Below, in pieces: positions 26,205 through 35,102 of a DNA stretch of 64,000 nucleotides. Position numbers and translations under genes: made by a program. Position 1 is the stretch's first letter. Each line of letters opens with the position of its first letter. A model generated the notes under the pieces. The model was given only the letters and a program-made list of their open reading frames with translations, did no database searches and was not told where the DNA came from. The DNA lies in the NCBI RefSeq assembly GCF_003253735.1, contig NZ_QKYW01000007.1:1-64000 (forward strand). Direction: 5' to 3'. Source of the DNA: Pseudomonas sp. URMO17WK12:I2. Its GTDB lineage: Bacteria > Pseudomonadota > Gammaproteobacteria > Pseudomonadales > Pseudomonadaceae.

Positions 26205-27533
26205 CTAGCGCCCGCCTTTCGGCTTGCCGCCAAAACTCGGCACCTTGCGGATGGCCTTGACCGCCGGCGCGGCCGGCTCGTCGCTTTCCATCCAGCGGCC
26301 CAGGCCTCCGGCCTTGCCGCCACCGACCACCTTGGGCTTTTTCGGTTTCTTCGGTTTCTTCACCACCAGGCCGCCGGCGACCGTCTGCGGTACGCGGTGA
26401 TCGGGGATGAAGTCCGGTTCGTCGACACGCTGCAGGATCTGCTGGATCAGCGCCTCGATGGCCGACAGCAGTTGCACCTCGTCGGCGCAGACCAGCGACA
26501 CCGCCTGGCCCGTGGCGCCGGCACGGCCGGTACGGCCGATACGGTGCACGTAGTCTTCGGCGACGATGGGCAGGTCGAAATTGACCACCAGCGGCAGGTC
26601 GTCGATATCCAGGCCGCGGGCAGCCACGTCGGTGGCGACCAGCACATCGACCTCACCGGCCTTGAAGCGCTGCAGGGCACGCAGGCGGGTCGGCTGTGGT
26701 TTATCGCCGTGGATCGCGTCGGCCTTGATACCGGCGGCTAGCAAAACCTCCTCCAGCTCATCGACGCCCTTGCGAGTTTTCACGAACACCAGCGCTTGCG
26801 ACCACTTCCTGCTGCGGTACAGGTGCAGGAACAGCTCGGCCTTGCGCTTCTTGTCGACCGGAATCAGCCACTGCTTGACCGATTTGGCGGCGGCATTGCG
26901 CGGGCTGACCTCGATGCTCAGCGGGTCGCGCAGCATCTCGCCGGCCAGGGTACGGATGGCCTCGGAAAAGGTCGCGGAGAACAGCAGGGTCTGACGCTTC
27001 TTCGGCAAGGCGGCGAACAGGTCATCCAGCTCGCGGGCAAAGCCCAGGTCGAGCATGCGGTCGGCCTCGTCGAGCACCAGCACCTGCAACTGGGAAAACT
27101 TCACCGCGTTCTGGCGGTACAGGTCGAGCAGCCGGCCGGGGGTAGCGACCAGCACGTCGAGGCCCTTGCGCAGCTTCATCATCTGCGGGTTGATGCTCAC
27201 CCCGCCGTACACCGCATAGCTGCGCAGCGGCAGAAACTGCGAGTAGGTCTGCACGCTCTGCTGCACCTGCTCGGCCAGCTCGCGGGTCGGCACCAGTACC
27301 AGGGCACGCACCGAATTGCTGGCTACCACCGGGCCTTCCATCATCAGGCGCTGCAGGATCGGCAACGTGAAGGCGGCGGTCTTGCCGGTGCCGGTCTGCG
27401 CCGCGGCCATGATGTCGCGGCCCTTGATGATCGGGCCGATGGCCTGGGCCTGCACGGGCGTCGGGGTCTTGTACTCGAGGCCATCGAGGCAGCGCAGCAG
27501 GGGTTCGATCAGGCCGAGGGAAGAGAAGGTCAT
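26205..27533 (-). CDS. DEAD-box RNA helicase (RhlE-like)
   Basis: A 442-residue ATP-dependent RNA helicase. Motifs in order: Q motif (KTPTPVQAQAI), Walker A AAQTGTGKT near residue 45, PTRELA, VLDEADRMLDLGF, FSATF, and HRIGRTGRAG. The C-terminus is a basic tail rich in KKPKKPKKPK and glycine, a typical RNA-binding extension. I start at the ATG at 27533 (MTFSSLGLIEPLLRCL), the family N-terminus, rather than the longer frame. It probably acts in ribosome assembly or RNA decay. It lies in a leftward run with an exonuclease and a NYN nuclease. Confidence 0.9.
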   Translation of the reverse strand: MTFSSLGLIEPLLRCLDGLEYKTPTPVQAQAIGPIIKGRDIMAAAQTGTGKTAAFTLPILQRLMMEGPVVASNSVRALVLVPTRELAEQVQQSVQTYSQFLPLRSYAVYGGVSINPQMMKLRKGLDVLVATPGRLLDLYRQNAVKFSQLQVLVLDEADRMLDLGFARELDDLFAALPKKRQTLLFSATFSEAIRTLAGEMLRDPLSIEVSPRNAAAKSVKQWLIPVDKKRKAELFLHLYRSRKWSQALVFVKTRKGVDELEEVLLAAGIKADAIHGDKPQPTRLRALQRFKAGEVDVLVATDVAARGLDIDDLPLVVNFDLPIVAEDYVHRIGRTGRAGATGQAVSLVCADEVQLLSAIEALIQQILQRVDEPDFIPDHRVPQTVAGGLVVKKPKKPKKPKVVGGGKAGGLGRWMESDEPAAPAVKAIRKVPSFGGKPKGGR

Positions 27534-27682
27534 GGAGGGCAACGTGGTGGGCAATGGAGATGGCGCGCAGTTTAGCGCGTCCGGGGGGCTATCGCTCGGC
27601 CGTTGCAGCGCCAGGGATGTCCCCGTCCGGCGCAGCGACACCCGGGAACTGCAAACCTGGGTATCGCTGCGCTCAAGCCAGG

Positions 27683-28285
27683 CTACGCGGCAGCGAGCAG
27701 CGCACGCACCTTGGCGGCGGACATGCCCTGCAGCTGGCGCAGAAAATCGTGATCCACGGCGCTGCGCCCGTGCTGCTCGCGCAGCACCCTGCACAGGTGC
27801 AGGGTCAGGTTGGCGGCCATTTCCGCATCCGCCAGCGCCCGGTGCGCCTTGCCGGTATCGGGCAGGCGCGCCCAGCGGTTGAGGTTGCCGAGCTTGTGGC
27901 TCGGTGCCCCCGGCAGCAGACGGCGCGACAGCAGCAGCGAGCAGGCGAAGTGCTGCAACCGGGTGCGACCGATCAGGCCCAGCTCGGCGTCCCAGAACTT
28001 CTGGTCGAAGGCGGCGTTGTGCGCCAGCATCGGAATATCGCCAACGAACTCGGCGACCTCGTGCATCACCTCGGCAGCCGGCGGCGCGCTGCGCACCATG
28101 GCATTGCTGATGCCGGTCAGCTGCTCGATGAAGGGCGGCACCCAGGCTCCGCTGTTCATCAGGCTCTGGTAGCGGGCGGTGATCTGCCCGCCCTCGATGA
28201 TCACCACGCCGATCTCGGTGGCGCGCGCCTGCTGGGCCGGCGACATGCCGGTGGTTTCGAAGTCGATGACAGCGATGGGTTTCAC
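27683..28285 (-). CDS. DEDDh 3'-5' exonuclease (DnaQ-like)
   Basis: A 200-residue stand-alone exonuclease of the DnaQ/RNase T fold. Motifs: ExoI VIDFETTG (residues 6-13), ExoII AHNAAFD, and ExoIII AHRALADAE (the His of DEDDh). No polymerase domain is attached. It could act on RNA or DNA. It starts 8 bp after the NYN gene, so the two are an operon. Confidence 0.88.
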   Translation of the reverse strand: MKPIAVIDFETTGMSPAQQARATEIGVVIIEGGQITARYQSLMNSGAWVPPFIEQLTGISNAMVRSAPPAAEVMHEVAEFVGDIPMLAHNAAFDQKFWDAELGLIGRTRLQHFACSLLLSRRLLPGAPSHKLGNLNRWARLPDTGKAHRALADAEMAANLTLHLCRVLREQHGRSAVDHDFLRQLQGMSAAKVRALLAAA

Positions 28286-28293
28286 GTAAAGCC

Positions 28294-28773
28294 TCAGTGT
28301 TTCAACAATAGATGGCCCTCGATGGGCACATAACGGCTGGCCGCGCGCACCAGTGACTGCGCGGTAAGCCCGGGAACGCCGTAGGCCACGGCCTCGACGC
28401 CATGGCGTTGGCGAATGCGTTCGAGCAATTGGTCGAAATCACCATCCCCCGAGGCCAGCACCACGCTGTCGACGTCTGCCGCAGCGTCCATCACGTCGAT
28501 GGTAATGCCCACGTCCCAGTCGCCCTTGGCCGAGCCGTCGCTGCGCTGGATGTAGGGCTTGAGCTTCACGGTGAAGCCCAGGTTGCGCAGGATCTGCTGG
28601 AACTGCTGCTGCTTGGGATCACCGCGGTCGATGGCATAGGCGTAGGCCGCAACGATCTCGCCGCCCGCGGCCAGCTCGTTCCACAACGCCGTGTAGTTGA
28701 AGTGGCAGCCATAGGCCTGGCGCACGGTGTAGTAGAGATTCTGTACGTCGGCGAACACGGCAATTTTCTTCAC
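28294..28773 (-). CDS. NYN domain (LabA/DUF88-like) putative RNase
   Basis: A 159-residue PIN-like NYN-domain protein. The acidic metal site is visible in AVFADVQNLYY (Asp9, Asn12), DWDVGITIDVMD and VVLASGDGDFDQLLERI. Bacterial members are predicted RNases; cyanobacterial LabA affects the circadian clock. It lies 8 bp upstream of the DEDDh exonuclease in the same operon. Confidence 0.88.
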   Translation of the reverse strand: MKKIAVFADVQNLYYTVRQAYGCHFNYTALWNELAAGGEIVAAYAYAIDRGDPKQQQFQQILRNLGFTVKLKPYIQRSDGSAKGDWDVGITIDVMDAAADVDSVVLASGDGDFDQLLERIRQRHGVEAVAYGVPGLTAQSLVRAASRYVPIEGHLLLKH

Positions 28774-28936
28774 CGGACATCCTCACAAGGGCTCGCGCGG
28801 GTTGCACGGCGGCCAGTATGCCAGCCCGGCCCCCTGTAGGTCGAAGGCAGCGCCACAGCGGCGACGAACGTCATCGCTGGTGGCGGGCCGGCCGCACTCG
28901 TATCATGGCAGCCTGTTTTTCTGGCTGCGACCGTTC

Positions 28937-29596
28937 ATGAATCCCCTCGACGCCCTGCGTGACGCCTGGTTCTTCTTCCGGCAAAACCTGCTGCAGATCC
29001 TCCTGCTGTGCCTGCCCTTCCTGCTGCTCGAAGCCTTTCTGAGCCTGCAGCTCGAAAACCTGGTGGCGGCCGCCAAGGTGCCGCTTTATGAGGTGCTGCT
29101 CGGCCTGTTCTTCTACCCGCTGTACAGCGCGGCACTGATCCTGTTCATCGACGCCCGCAGCCGCGGCGAGCAGCCCGGCAAGGGCGCCCTGGTCACCATG
29201 AGCCTGGGCCTGTGGCCGCGTTTCGTGCTGCTGGCGGGCATCGGCACCCTGGCGATCATGCTCGGTATCTCGCTGTTCATCCTGCCGGGGCTGTGGCTGA
29301 TGGTACGGCTGGTGTTCGCCGACTACCTGCTGGTGCTGCGCGGCCTTACGCCCCTGCAGGCACTGCATGAAAGCCTGCAACTGACCCACGGGCATTTCTG
29401 GCCGATCTTCACCTGCGTGATGCTGGTGATGGTGCCGCCCTGGCTGGCCGGTTTCTGGGCTGCCGATATCGCCAGCGAGCCGGCCGGGCGCCTGCTGCTG
29501 GACGTGCTGTTCGGCCTCTGCCAGCTGTTCACCACGGTGGTGGTGTTCCGCCTGTATATGCTGCGTGCGGGCGACAACACCACGCGGCTGCCGTAA
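28937..29596 (+). CDS. Inner-membrane protein, YciC/UPF0259-like
   Basis: A 219-residue integral membrane protein with about five to six hydrophobic helices, starting FFFRQNLLQILLLCLPFLLLEAF and ending in VVVFRLYMLRA. The pattern resembles E. coli YciC (including the FRLYML end). Function is unknown. I start at the ATG at 28937, which gives the usual short cytoplasmic N-terminus; longer frames have no homology sense. Confidence 0.7.
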   Translation: MNPLDALRDAWFFFRQNLLQILLLCLPFLLLEAFLSLQLENLVAAAKVPLYEVLLGLFFYPLYSAALILFIDARSRGEQPGKGALVTMSLGLWPRFVLLAGIGTLAIMLGISLFILPGLWLMVRLVFADYLLVLRGLTPLQALHESLQLTHGHFWPIFTCVMLVMVPPWLAGFWAADIASEPAGRLLLDVLFGLCQLFTTVVVFRLYMLRAGDNTTRLP

Positions 29597-29636
29597 CCTT
29601 CGGCTCCTTTACTGCATTCCACATCGAGACCAGCCC

Positions 29637-30683
29637 GTGGCAAGAAAATCGCGCAGAGAACTGGCCAAAGACCGCGGCGACCTCGGCGATCTACCGGTGA
29701 CGGTCAAGGATGTGGCGTTCAAGGCCGGCGTATCACCGATCACCGTGTCGCGCGCCATCCAGCGCCCGGAGCTGGTCAGTGACGCCACCCGCGAGCACGT
29801 GCTGGCAGTGGTGCGCGCCATGGGCTACGTGCCCAACCTGATGGCGGGCGCCCTGGCCACCAGCAAGAGTCGCCTGGTGGCCATCGTGCTGCCGACCATC
29901 GCCAACTCGATCTACGCCAGCGTGGTACAGGCGATCATGGATCGTCTTGCCGAGGCCGGCTACCACACCCTGGTCGGGCCCAGCGGCTACACCCCCGAAC
30001 ATGAAGAAGCCCTGCTGGCCGCCATTCTCGGCAGGCGCCCCGACGGCATCGTGCTGACCGGCACCTTCCATACCCAGGCCAGCCGCGAGCGGTTGGCCTG
30101 GGCGGGCATCCCGGTGGTCGAAGCCTGGGACCTGAGCGATGACGGCCTGGATATGCAGGTGGGTTTTTCCCACGAACAGGTCGGCATCGCCGTGGCCGAG
30201 CACTTCTTCGCCAAGGGCTACCGCCGCTGGGCGGTGATTGGCGTCGACGATCCACGCGCACTGCGCCGCTGTAATGCGGTGATCCAGCGTCTCGATACGC
30301 TCGGTGCGGATGCCGTGACGGTGCAGACGCTGCCGTTGCCGGCGACCTGGGAGGTCGGCCGCAAGGGCCTGGCCAACCTGCTCGATACCGGCGAGCAACC
30401 CGACTTCATCTTCTGCAGCTCGGACACCGTCGCCCTCGGCGTGCTGGCCGAAGCCGCCACCCGCGGCCTGAACGTGCCGGACGATCTCGCCGTACTGGGC
30501 TTTGGCGACACCCTCAATGGCCAGTTCGCCAACCCGGCGCTGTCCACGGTCAGCGTCAATGCCACCGAGATGGGCCTCCAGGTCGCCGAAGCGCTGCTGC
30601 GCCGTTTCGATGGGCAAAAGGCCGAGGCGAGTGTGGATACCGGGTTTTCCATTATCGAGCGTGGCAGCACTGCTCGATCCTGA
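29637..30683 (+). CDS. LacI family transcriptional regulator (GntR-like) upstream of gudD
   Basis: A 348-residue LacI-type repressor. After a basic N-terminal extension, the HTH and hinge read VTVKDVAFKAGVSPITVSRAIQRPELVSD...NLMAGALATSKS. A periplasmic-binding-like sugar domain fills the rest. The start is a GTG at 29637 (VARKSRRELAKD). Two perfect GATAACGTTATC palindromes lie between it and glucarate dehydratase, so it probably represses gudD and responds to a sugar acid such as glucarate, galactarate or gluconate; the ligand is inference. Confidence 0.85.
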   Translation: MARKSRRELAKDRGDLGDLPVTVKDVAFKAGVSPITVSRAIQRPELVSDATREHVLAVVRAMGYVPNLMAGALATSKSRLVAIVLPTIANSIYASVVQAIMDRLAEAGYHTLVGPSGYTPEHEEALLAAILGRRPDGIVLTGTFHTQASRERLAWAGIPVVEAWDLSDDGLDMQVGFSHEQVGIAVAEHFFAKGYRRWAVIGVDDPRALRRCNAVIQRLDTLGADAVTVQTLPLPATWEVGRKGLANLLDTGEQPDFIFCSSDTVALGVLAEAATRGLNVPDDLAVLGFGDTLNGQFANPALSTVSVNATEMGLQVAEALLRRFDGQKAEASVDTGFSIIERGSTARS

Positions 30684-30699
30684 ATCCTGCAATCTAATT

Positions 30700-30851
30700 G
30701 TGGGAGCGGGCCATGCCCGCGAATGCCTTACGCCCCTTCATACCCCATTGATGGTTGCACCTACGCGGCCCGCCCCATCCCAAGGACTGCAACTTGGATC
30801 GTGGGAGCGCGCCATGCCCGCGAAGCCGTCGCGCGCATGGCGCGCTCCCAC
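30700..30851. repeat. REP/REPIN-like palindromic repeats before gudD
   Basis: One single copy (30700-30727, GTGGGAGCGGGCCATGCCCG...) and one paired copy: GTGGGAGCGCGCCATG at 30801-30816 is perfectly complementary to CATGGCGCGCTCCCAC at 30836-30851, with a 19-nt loop. This GTGGGAGC head is typical of dispersed Pseudomonas REP sequences. Confidence 0.8.
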
Positions 30852-30921
30852 ATGAGTTACAAGACTGCTGAATGCGTTGAGCCGCACCCGCAACCATTAC
30901 GCCTTAAACTTCCGCTTGAAT

Positions 30922-30955
30922 GATAACGTTATCTGATTATGATGATAACGTTATC
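30922..30955 (+). promoter_or_regulatory. Twin LacI-family operators upstream of gudD
   Basis: Two identical 12-bp perfect palindromes GATAACGTTATC at 30922-30933 and 30944-30955, with centres 22 bp apart (about two helical turns). Both extend to ATGATAACGTTATCT. The central CG is typical of LacI/GalR-family sites. They lie about 65 bp before the gudD start and after the LacI gene. Confidence 0.8.
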
Positions 30956-31019
30956 TTTCAATACTGCCGGTAAGCAGCCAGACCAACCCCAATGCCTTCA
31001 ACGGCACAGGAACCACGCG

Positions 31020-32366
31020 ATGAACAATAACAACACCCATGCAGGTACCCCGCTTATCACAGCACTCGAGGTCATCCCGGTGGCCGGCCATGACAGCCTG
31101 CTGCTCAACCTCAGCGGCGGCCATGCGCCCTTCTTCACCCGTAACCTGCTGATCCTGCGCGACAACGCCGGCCACGTCGGCGTTGGTGAAGTGCCGGGCG
31201 GCGAAGCCATCCGCCAGACCCTGGAAGACGCCCGTCAGCTGCTGGTCGGCCAGCCCATTGGCCATTATCAAAAGCTGCTCGGCCAGGTACGCCAGGCCTT
31301 CGCCGACCGCGATTCCGGCGGCCGTGGCCTGCAGACCTTCGACCTGCGCATCACCATCCACGCCGTCACCGCCGTCGAGGCCGCCCTGCTCGACCTGCTC
31401 GGCCAGTACCTGGACGTGCCGGTCGCCGCCCTGCTCGGCGAAGGCCAGCAGCGTGATGCCGTGGAGATGCTCGGTTACCTGTTCTACGTCGGTGATCGCA
31501 AGAAAACCGACCTACCCTATCGCCAGGAAGCCGATGCCGACAACGCCTGGTTCCAGGTGCGTAACGAAGAAGCGCTGGACGCCCAGGGCGTGGTGCGCCT
31601 TGCCGAAGCCGCCTATGAGCGTTACGGCTTCAAGGATTTCAAACTCAAGGGCGGCGTGCTGCGCGGCGACGAGGAAATCGAAGCGGTCACCGCCCTGGCC
31701 GAGCGCTTTCCGGACGCACGCATCACCCTCGACCCGAATGGCGCCTGGTCGCTGCAGGAAGCCATCCGCCTGTGCCGCGACCAGCACCATGTGCTCGCCT
31801 ATGCCGAAGATCCCTGTGGCGCCGAGAACGGCTATTCCGGCCGCGAGGTGATGGCCGAATTCCGCCGTGCCACCGGCCTGCCGACCGCCACCAACATGAT
31901 CGCCACCGACTGGCGGCAGATGGGCCATGCGATCCAGCTGCAATCGGTGGACATTCCCCTGGCCGACCCACACTTCTGGACCATGCAGGGGTCGGTACGC
32001 GTGGCACAGATGTGCAACGACTGGGGCCTGACCTGGGGCTCGCACTCGAACAACCACTTCGATGTCTCCCTGGCCATGTTCACCCATGTCGCAGCGGCCG
32101 CGCCGGGCAAGGTCACCGCCATCGACACCCACTGGATCTGGCAGGACGGCCAGCACCTGACCAAGGAGCCGCTGCGTATCGAAGGCGGCCTGGTGCAGGT
32201 GCCGAAAAAACCGGGCCTCGGTGTGGAGCTGGATATGGACGCCGTGGCCAGGGCTCACGAATGCTACAAGGGCATGGGCCTGGGCGCGCGCAACGACGCG
32301 GTGGCCATGCAGTACCTGATCAGCGGCTGGACCTTCGATAACAAGAAGCCCTGCCTGGTGCGCTGA
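31020..32366 (+). CDS. gudD: Glucarate dehydratase
   Basis: A 448-residue enolase-superfamily enzyme that dehydrates D-glucarate to 5-keto-4-deoxy-D-glucarate. N-terminal capping domain and C-terminal barrel are both present. Recognisable pieces are AVEAALLDLLGQYL, the acid/base lysines in FKDFKLKGG, the metal ligands in ITLDPNGAW and YAEDPCGAENGYSGRE, and the catalytic His in GSHSNNHFDVSLAMFTHV. Length matches characterised GudD. The transporter and later pathway genes are not in the window. Control by the adjacent LacI repressor is likely. Confidence 0.93.
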   Translation: MNNNNTHAGTPLITALEVIPVAGHDSLLLNLSGGHAPFFTRNLLILRDNAGHVGVGEVPGGEAIRQTLEDARQLLVGQPIGHYQKLLGQVRQAFADRDSGGRGLQTFDLRITIHAVTAVEAALLDLLGQYLDVPVAALLGEGQQRDAVEMLGYLFYVGDRKKTDLPYRQEADADNAWFQVRNEEALDAQGVVRLAEAAYERYGFKDFKLKGGVLRGDEEIEAVTALAERFPDARITLDPNGAWSLQEAIRLCRDQHHVLAYAEDPCGAENGYSGREVMAEFRRATGLPTATNMIATDWRQMGHAIQLQSVDIPLADPHFWTMQGSVRVAQMCNDWGLTWGSHSNNHFDVSLAMFTHVAAAAPGKVTAIDTHWIWQDGQHLTKEPLRIEGGLVQVPKKPGLGVELDMDAVARAHECYKGMGLGARNDAVAMQYLISGWTFDNKKPCLVR

Positions 32367-32446
32367 GCAGAAAATGCATCGCGCTCAGATGGTGGGCTAA
32401 AGCGGATCGCCGCCCGGCCCACCCTACGGCTGGATGCCAAACTTCA

Positions 32447-32810
32447 TGGGAGGGCGCCATGCGCCCGGTTCGCGGGCATGGACTAGGCGTCCCCACCCGC
32501 TCCCACAGACTTACCCGGCTGGCCGTATCCTGGCCTTGCCACTCGCAACCGAAAGCGCCTGCACACATACCACCACCCTTCCCACGACAGCGAATCCACA
32601 GGCTGTGGGAGGGCGCCATGCGCCCGATTAGCGGGCATGGACTAGCCGTCCCCACCCGCTCCCACAGACTTACCCGGCTTCACCGCTCGCAACCGAAAGC
32701 GCCTGCACACATACCACTACCCTTCCCACGACAGCGAATCCGCACGCTGTGGGAGGGCGCCATGCGCCCGAATCGCGGGCACGGACTAGGCGTCCCCGCC
32801 CGCTCCCGCA
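32447..32810. repeat. Tandem array of three REPIN-containing units
   Basis: Three copies start with TGGGAGGGCGCCATGCGCCC at 32447, 32606 and 32750. Units are 159 and 144 bp; the third is cut at about 32810. Each starts with a REPIN (short palindrome GGGCGCCATGCGCCC, then an inverted CCCGCTCCCA end about 55 bp later) followed by a shared spacer (aaccgaaagcgcctgcacac...). The 500-bp gap between gudD and the LysR gene holds nothing else. Confidence 0.85.
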
Positions 32811-32863
32811 GTTAGGTGCCCGGGCCATATGCCAGGTTCGCTATTCCTGGCCACCGGGGCAGC

Positions 32864-33745
32864 CTAGCTGTGATTCAACTGTGCCTTGAGACGGTCGCGG
32901 AAGCTCTGGATCAGTGGTTCGCGTGAGCGGCCGCGGCGCAGCGCCAGGGTAAAGGGCGCCTGGTAGCCGAAGGTGGTGGGCAGCAGCACTTTCAGGCGCT
33001 TCTGCTCCGCCCATTGCTGGGCGTAATGCTCGGGCAGATAGCCGATATAGGCGCCGGACAGCACCAGAATCAGCTGCGCCTCCATCGACTCCACCGTCGC
33101 CGCGCTGTGCTTGAAGCCGTGGCGCGCCAGCTCGGCCTGGCTCCAGTAGCCGCGGCCAACCATGCGCTGCTGGGTGATCACCTCCGCCGGAATCTGCCGC
33201 TGGGTATACAGCGGATGCCGGTCGCTGCAGTACAGCCAGTGCTGCTCGCGGTACAGCGCCTGGTAGATCAGGCCGTTGGTACGCACCGAGAAAGCGCCGA
33301 TGGCCAGGTCCAGGCGATTTTCCAGCACGCCCAGTTGCAACTCGGCCGGGCTGAGCACCGCCAGGTGCAGGTGCACGGCTGGGTGTTCCTCACTGTAGGC
33401 GCCGATCACCTCGGCCAGCGGCAGGGCCGGGTCGCTGACGGTGGAGTCCAGCACACCCAGGTTCAGGGTGCCGCGCAGCTCGCCCTTGAGCGCCGCCGAA
33501 TAACGCTCGAAGCCTTCCAGCTCGGCCAGCAGCCGCAGGGCTTCCTGGTGGAACAGCTCGCCCTTGCTGGTCAGGCTGAAACCACCGCGCCCGCGGTGGC
33601 AGAGCACGAAGCCAAGCTGCGCCTCCAGCTGGCTCATATAGGTGCTGATCGCCGAAGTGGACAGGTTCAGCTCCTGCTGCGCGGCGGCGAAACCCTGGTG
33701 GCGCACGACGCAGGCGAACAGGCGCAGCAACTTGAGATCAGGCAT
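32864..33745 (-). CDS. gbuR: LysR regulator of the guanidinobutyrase cluster (GbuR-like)
   Basis: A 293-residue LysR protein with an N-terminal HTH (residues 3-60; GFAAAQQELNLSTSAISTYMSQLEAQLGF) and an effector-binding domain. It is divergent from gbuA with a 165-bp promoter gap, the same arrangement as P. aeruginosa gbuR-gbuA, where GbuR activates gbuA in response to 4-guanidinobutyrate. The symbol is by synteny. Confidence 0.8.
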   Translation of the reverse strand: MPDLKLLRLFACVVRHQGFAAAQQELNLSTSAISTYMSQLEAQLGFVLCHRGRGGFSLTSKGELFHQEALRLLAELEGFERYSAALKGELRGTLNLGVLDSTVSDPALPLAEVIGAYSEEHPAVHLHLAVLSPAELQLGVLENRLDLAIGAFSVRTNGLIYQALYREQHWLYCSDRHPLYTQRQIPAEVITQQRMVGRGYWSQAELARHGFKHSAATVESMEAQLILVLSGAYIGYLPEHYAQQWAEQKRLKVLLPTTFGYQAPFTLALRRGRSREPLIQSFRDRLKAQLNHS

Positions 33746-33910
33746 CGATTCTCCGTTTCACAGACAGTGACATTGACGAACCGGACACATGCTAAAGCCT
33801 GACGTTTAGTTTAGAAATTTCTGAACTGATTATTTACCGTGCAGGATTCTTCCCGGCGCCAACCCTCACCAGAATCGGGCCACGACAACCACAAGAACTG
33901 CGAGGCCCCC

Positions 33911-34870
33911 GTGGAAAACTCCCTCCACCAGCCGCTGGGCGGCAATGAAATGCCCCGTTTCGGCGGCATCGCCACCATGCTGCGTCTGCCCCATGTGCAG
34001 ACGCCCGAAGCGCTGGGCAAACTCGATGCCGCGTTTATCGGCATCCCCCTCGACATCGGTACTTCACTGCGCTCCGGTACCCGCTTCGGGCCACGGCAGA
34101 TCCGCGCCGAATCGGTGATGATCCGCCCCTACAACATGGCCACCGGTGCCGCGCCCTTCGACTCCCTGAACGTGGCCGACATCGGCGATGTGGCGATCAA
34201 CACCTTCAACCTGCTCGACGCCGTGCGCATCATCGAAGCCCATTACGACCGCGTGCTCGAACACGGCATCATCCCGCTGACTCTCGGCGGCGATCACACC
34301 CTGACCCTGCCGATCCTGCGTGCCATGCACAAGAAGTACGGCAAGGTCGGCCTGGTGCATATCGATGCCCACGCCGACGTCAACGACCACATGTTCGGCG
34401 AGAAGATCGCCCACGGCACCACCTTCCGCCGCGCCCAGGAGGAAGGCCTGCTCGACAGCCAGCGCGTGGTGCAGATCGGCCTGCGTGCCCAGGGCTACAC
34501 CGCCGACGATTTCAACTGGAGCCGCCGCCAGGGCTTTCGCGTGGTGCAGGCCGAAGAGTGCTGGCACAAATCCCTCGCCCCGCTGATGGAAGAGGTACGC
34601 GCCAAGGTCGACGGCGGCCCGGTGTACCTGTCCTTCGACATCGACGGCATCGACCCGGCCTGGGCGCCCGGCACCGGCACCCCGGAAGTCGGCGGCCTGA
34701 CCACCATCCAGGCGCTGGAGATCATCCGCGGCTGCCAGGGCCTGAATCTGATCGGCTGCGACCTGGTCGAGGTGTCGCCGCCCTACGACACCACCGGCAA
34801 CACCTCGCTGCTCGGCGCCAACCTGCTCTACGAAATGCTCTGCGTGCTGCCGGGCGTTGTACGCAGGTAG
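33911..34870 (+). CDS. gbuA: Guanidinobutyrase (agmatinase/ureohydrolase family)
   Basis: A 319-residue Mn2+-dependent ureohydrolase that splits 4-guanidinobutyrate to 4-aminobutyrate and urea. Metal ligands are visible in TLGGDHTLTLP, HIDAHADVNDHMFGEKIAHGTTF and SFDIDGIDPAWAPGTGTPE. The sequence is very close to what I recall of P. aeruginosa GbuA, including NLHQPLGGNEMPRFGGIATM at the start. That fixes the GTG at 33911, giving the same 319-residue length, over an earlier GTG at 33839. Confidence 0.93.
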   Translation: MENSLHQPLGGNEMPRFGGIATMLRLPHVQTPEALGKLDAAFIGIPLDIGTSLRSGTRFGPRQIRAESVMIRPYNMATGAAPFDSLNVADIGDVAINTFNLLDAVRIIEAHYDRVLEHGIIPLTLGGDHTLTLPILRAMHKKYGKVGLVHIDAHADVNDHMFGEKIAHGTTFRRAQEEGLLDSQRVVQIGLRAQGYTADDFNWSRRQGFRVVQAEECWHKSLAPLMEEVRAKVDGGPVYLSFDIDGIDPAWAPGTGTPEVGGLTTIQALEIIRGCQGLNLIGCDLVEVSPPYDTTGNTSLLGANLLYEMLCVLPGVVRR

Positions 34871-35102
34871 ACCAGCTGTCCACCTCGTAACCCACAAGGC
34901 GTTACCTCACCGAACAACCCGAGCGGGCCACAGAAGCCCGCCGTGACGCATTACCCGTTCGCGGGACATGGAGCGCGCTTCGCTCCGCGCGGCTTTGCCG
35001 CACTGCCCAAGCACCACTACCCGACGGCTGTCGGGGGTGAATAACAAGGTCGGCGCCATGGCGCCAGCCTGACAAGAATCGTGACAGGCGCTGGAGAAAC
35101 AC

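Noticed and set aside
32434..32815. Open frames of 65 and 118 codons in the gudD-LysR gap
   Set aside because: They read straight through the REPIN array and repeat their own sequence, so they are repeat artefacts.
34871..35102. Palindromes between guanidinobutyrase and the symporter (around 34970-35010) as a mobile element or terminator
   Set aside because: The inverted repeats are short and imperfect with no T-run and no terminal duplication; they may be a degraded repeat only.
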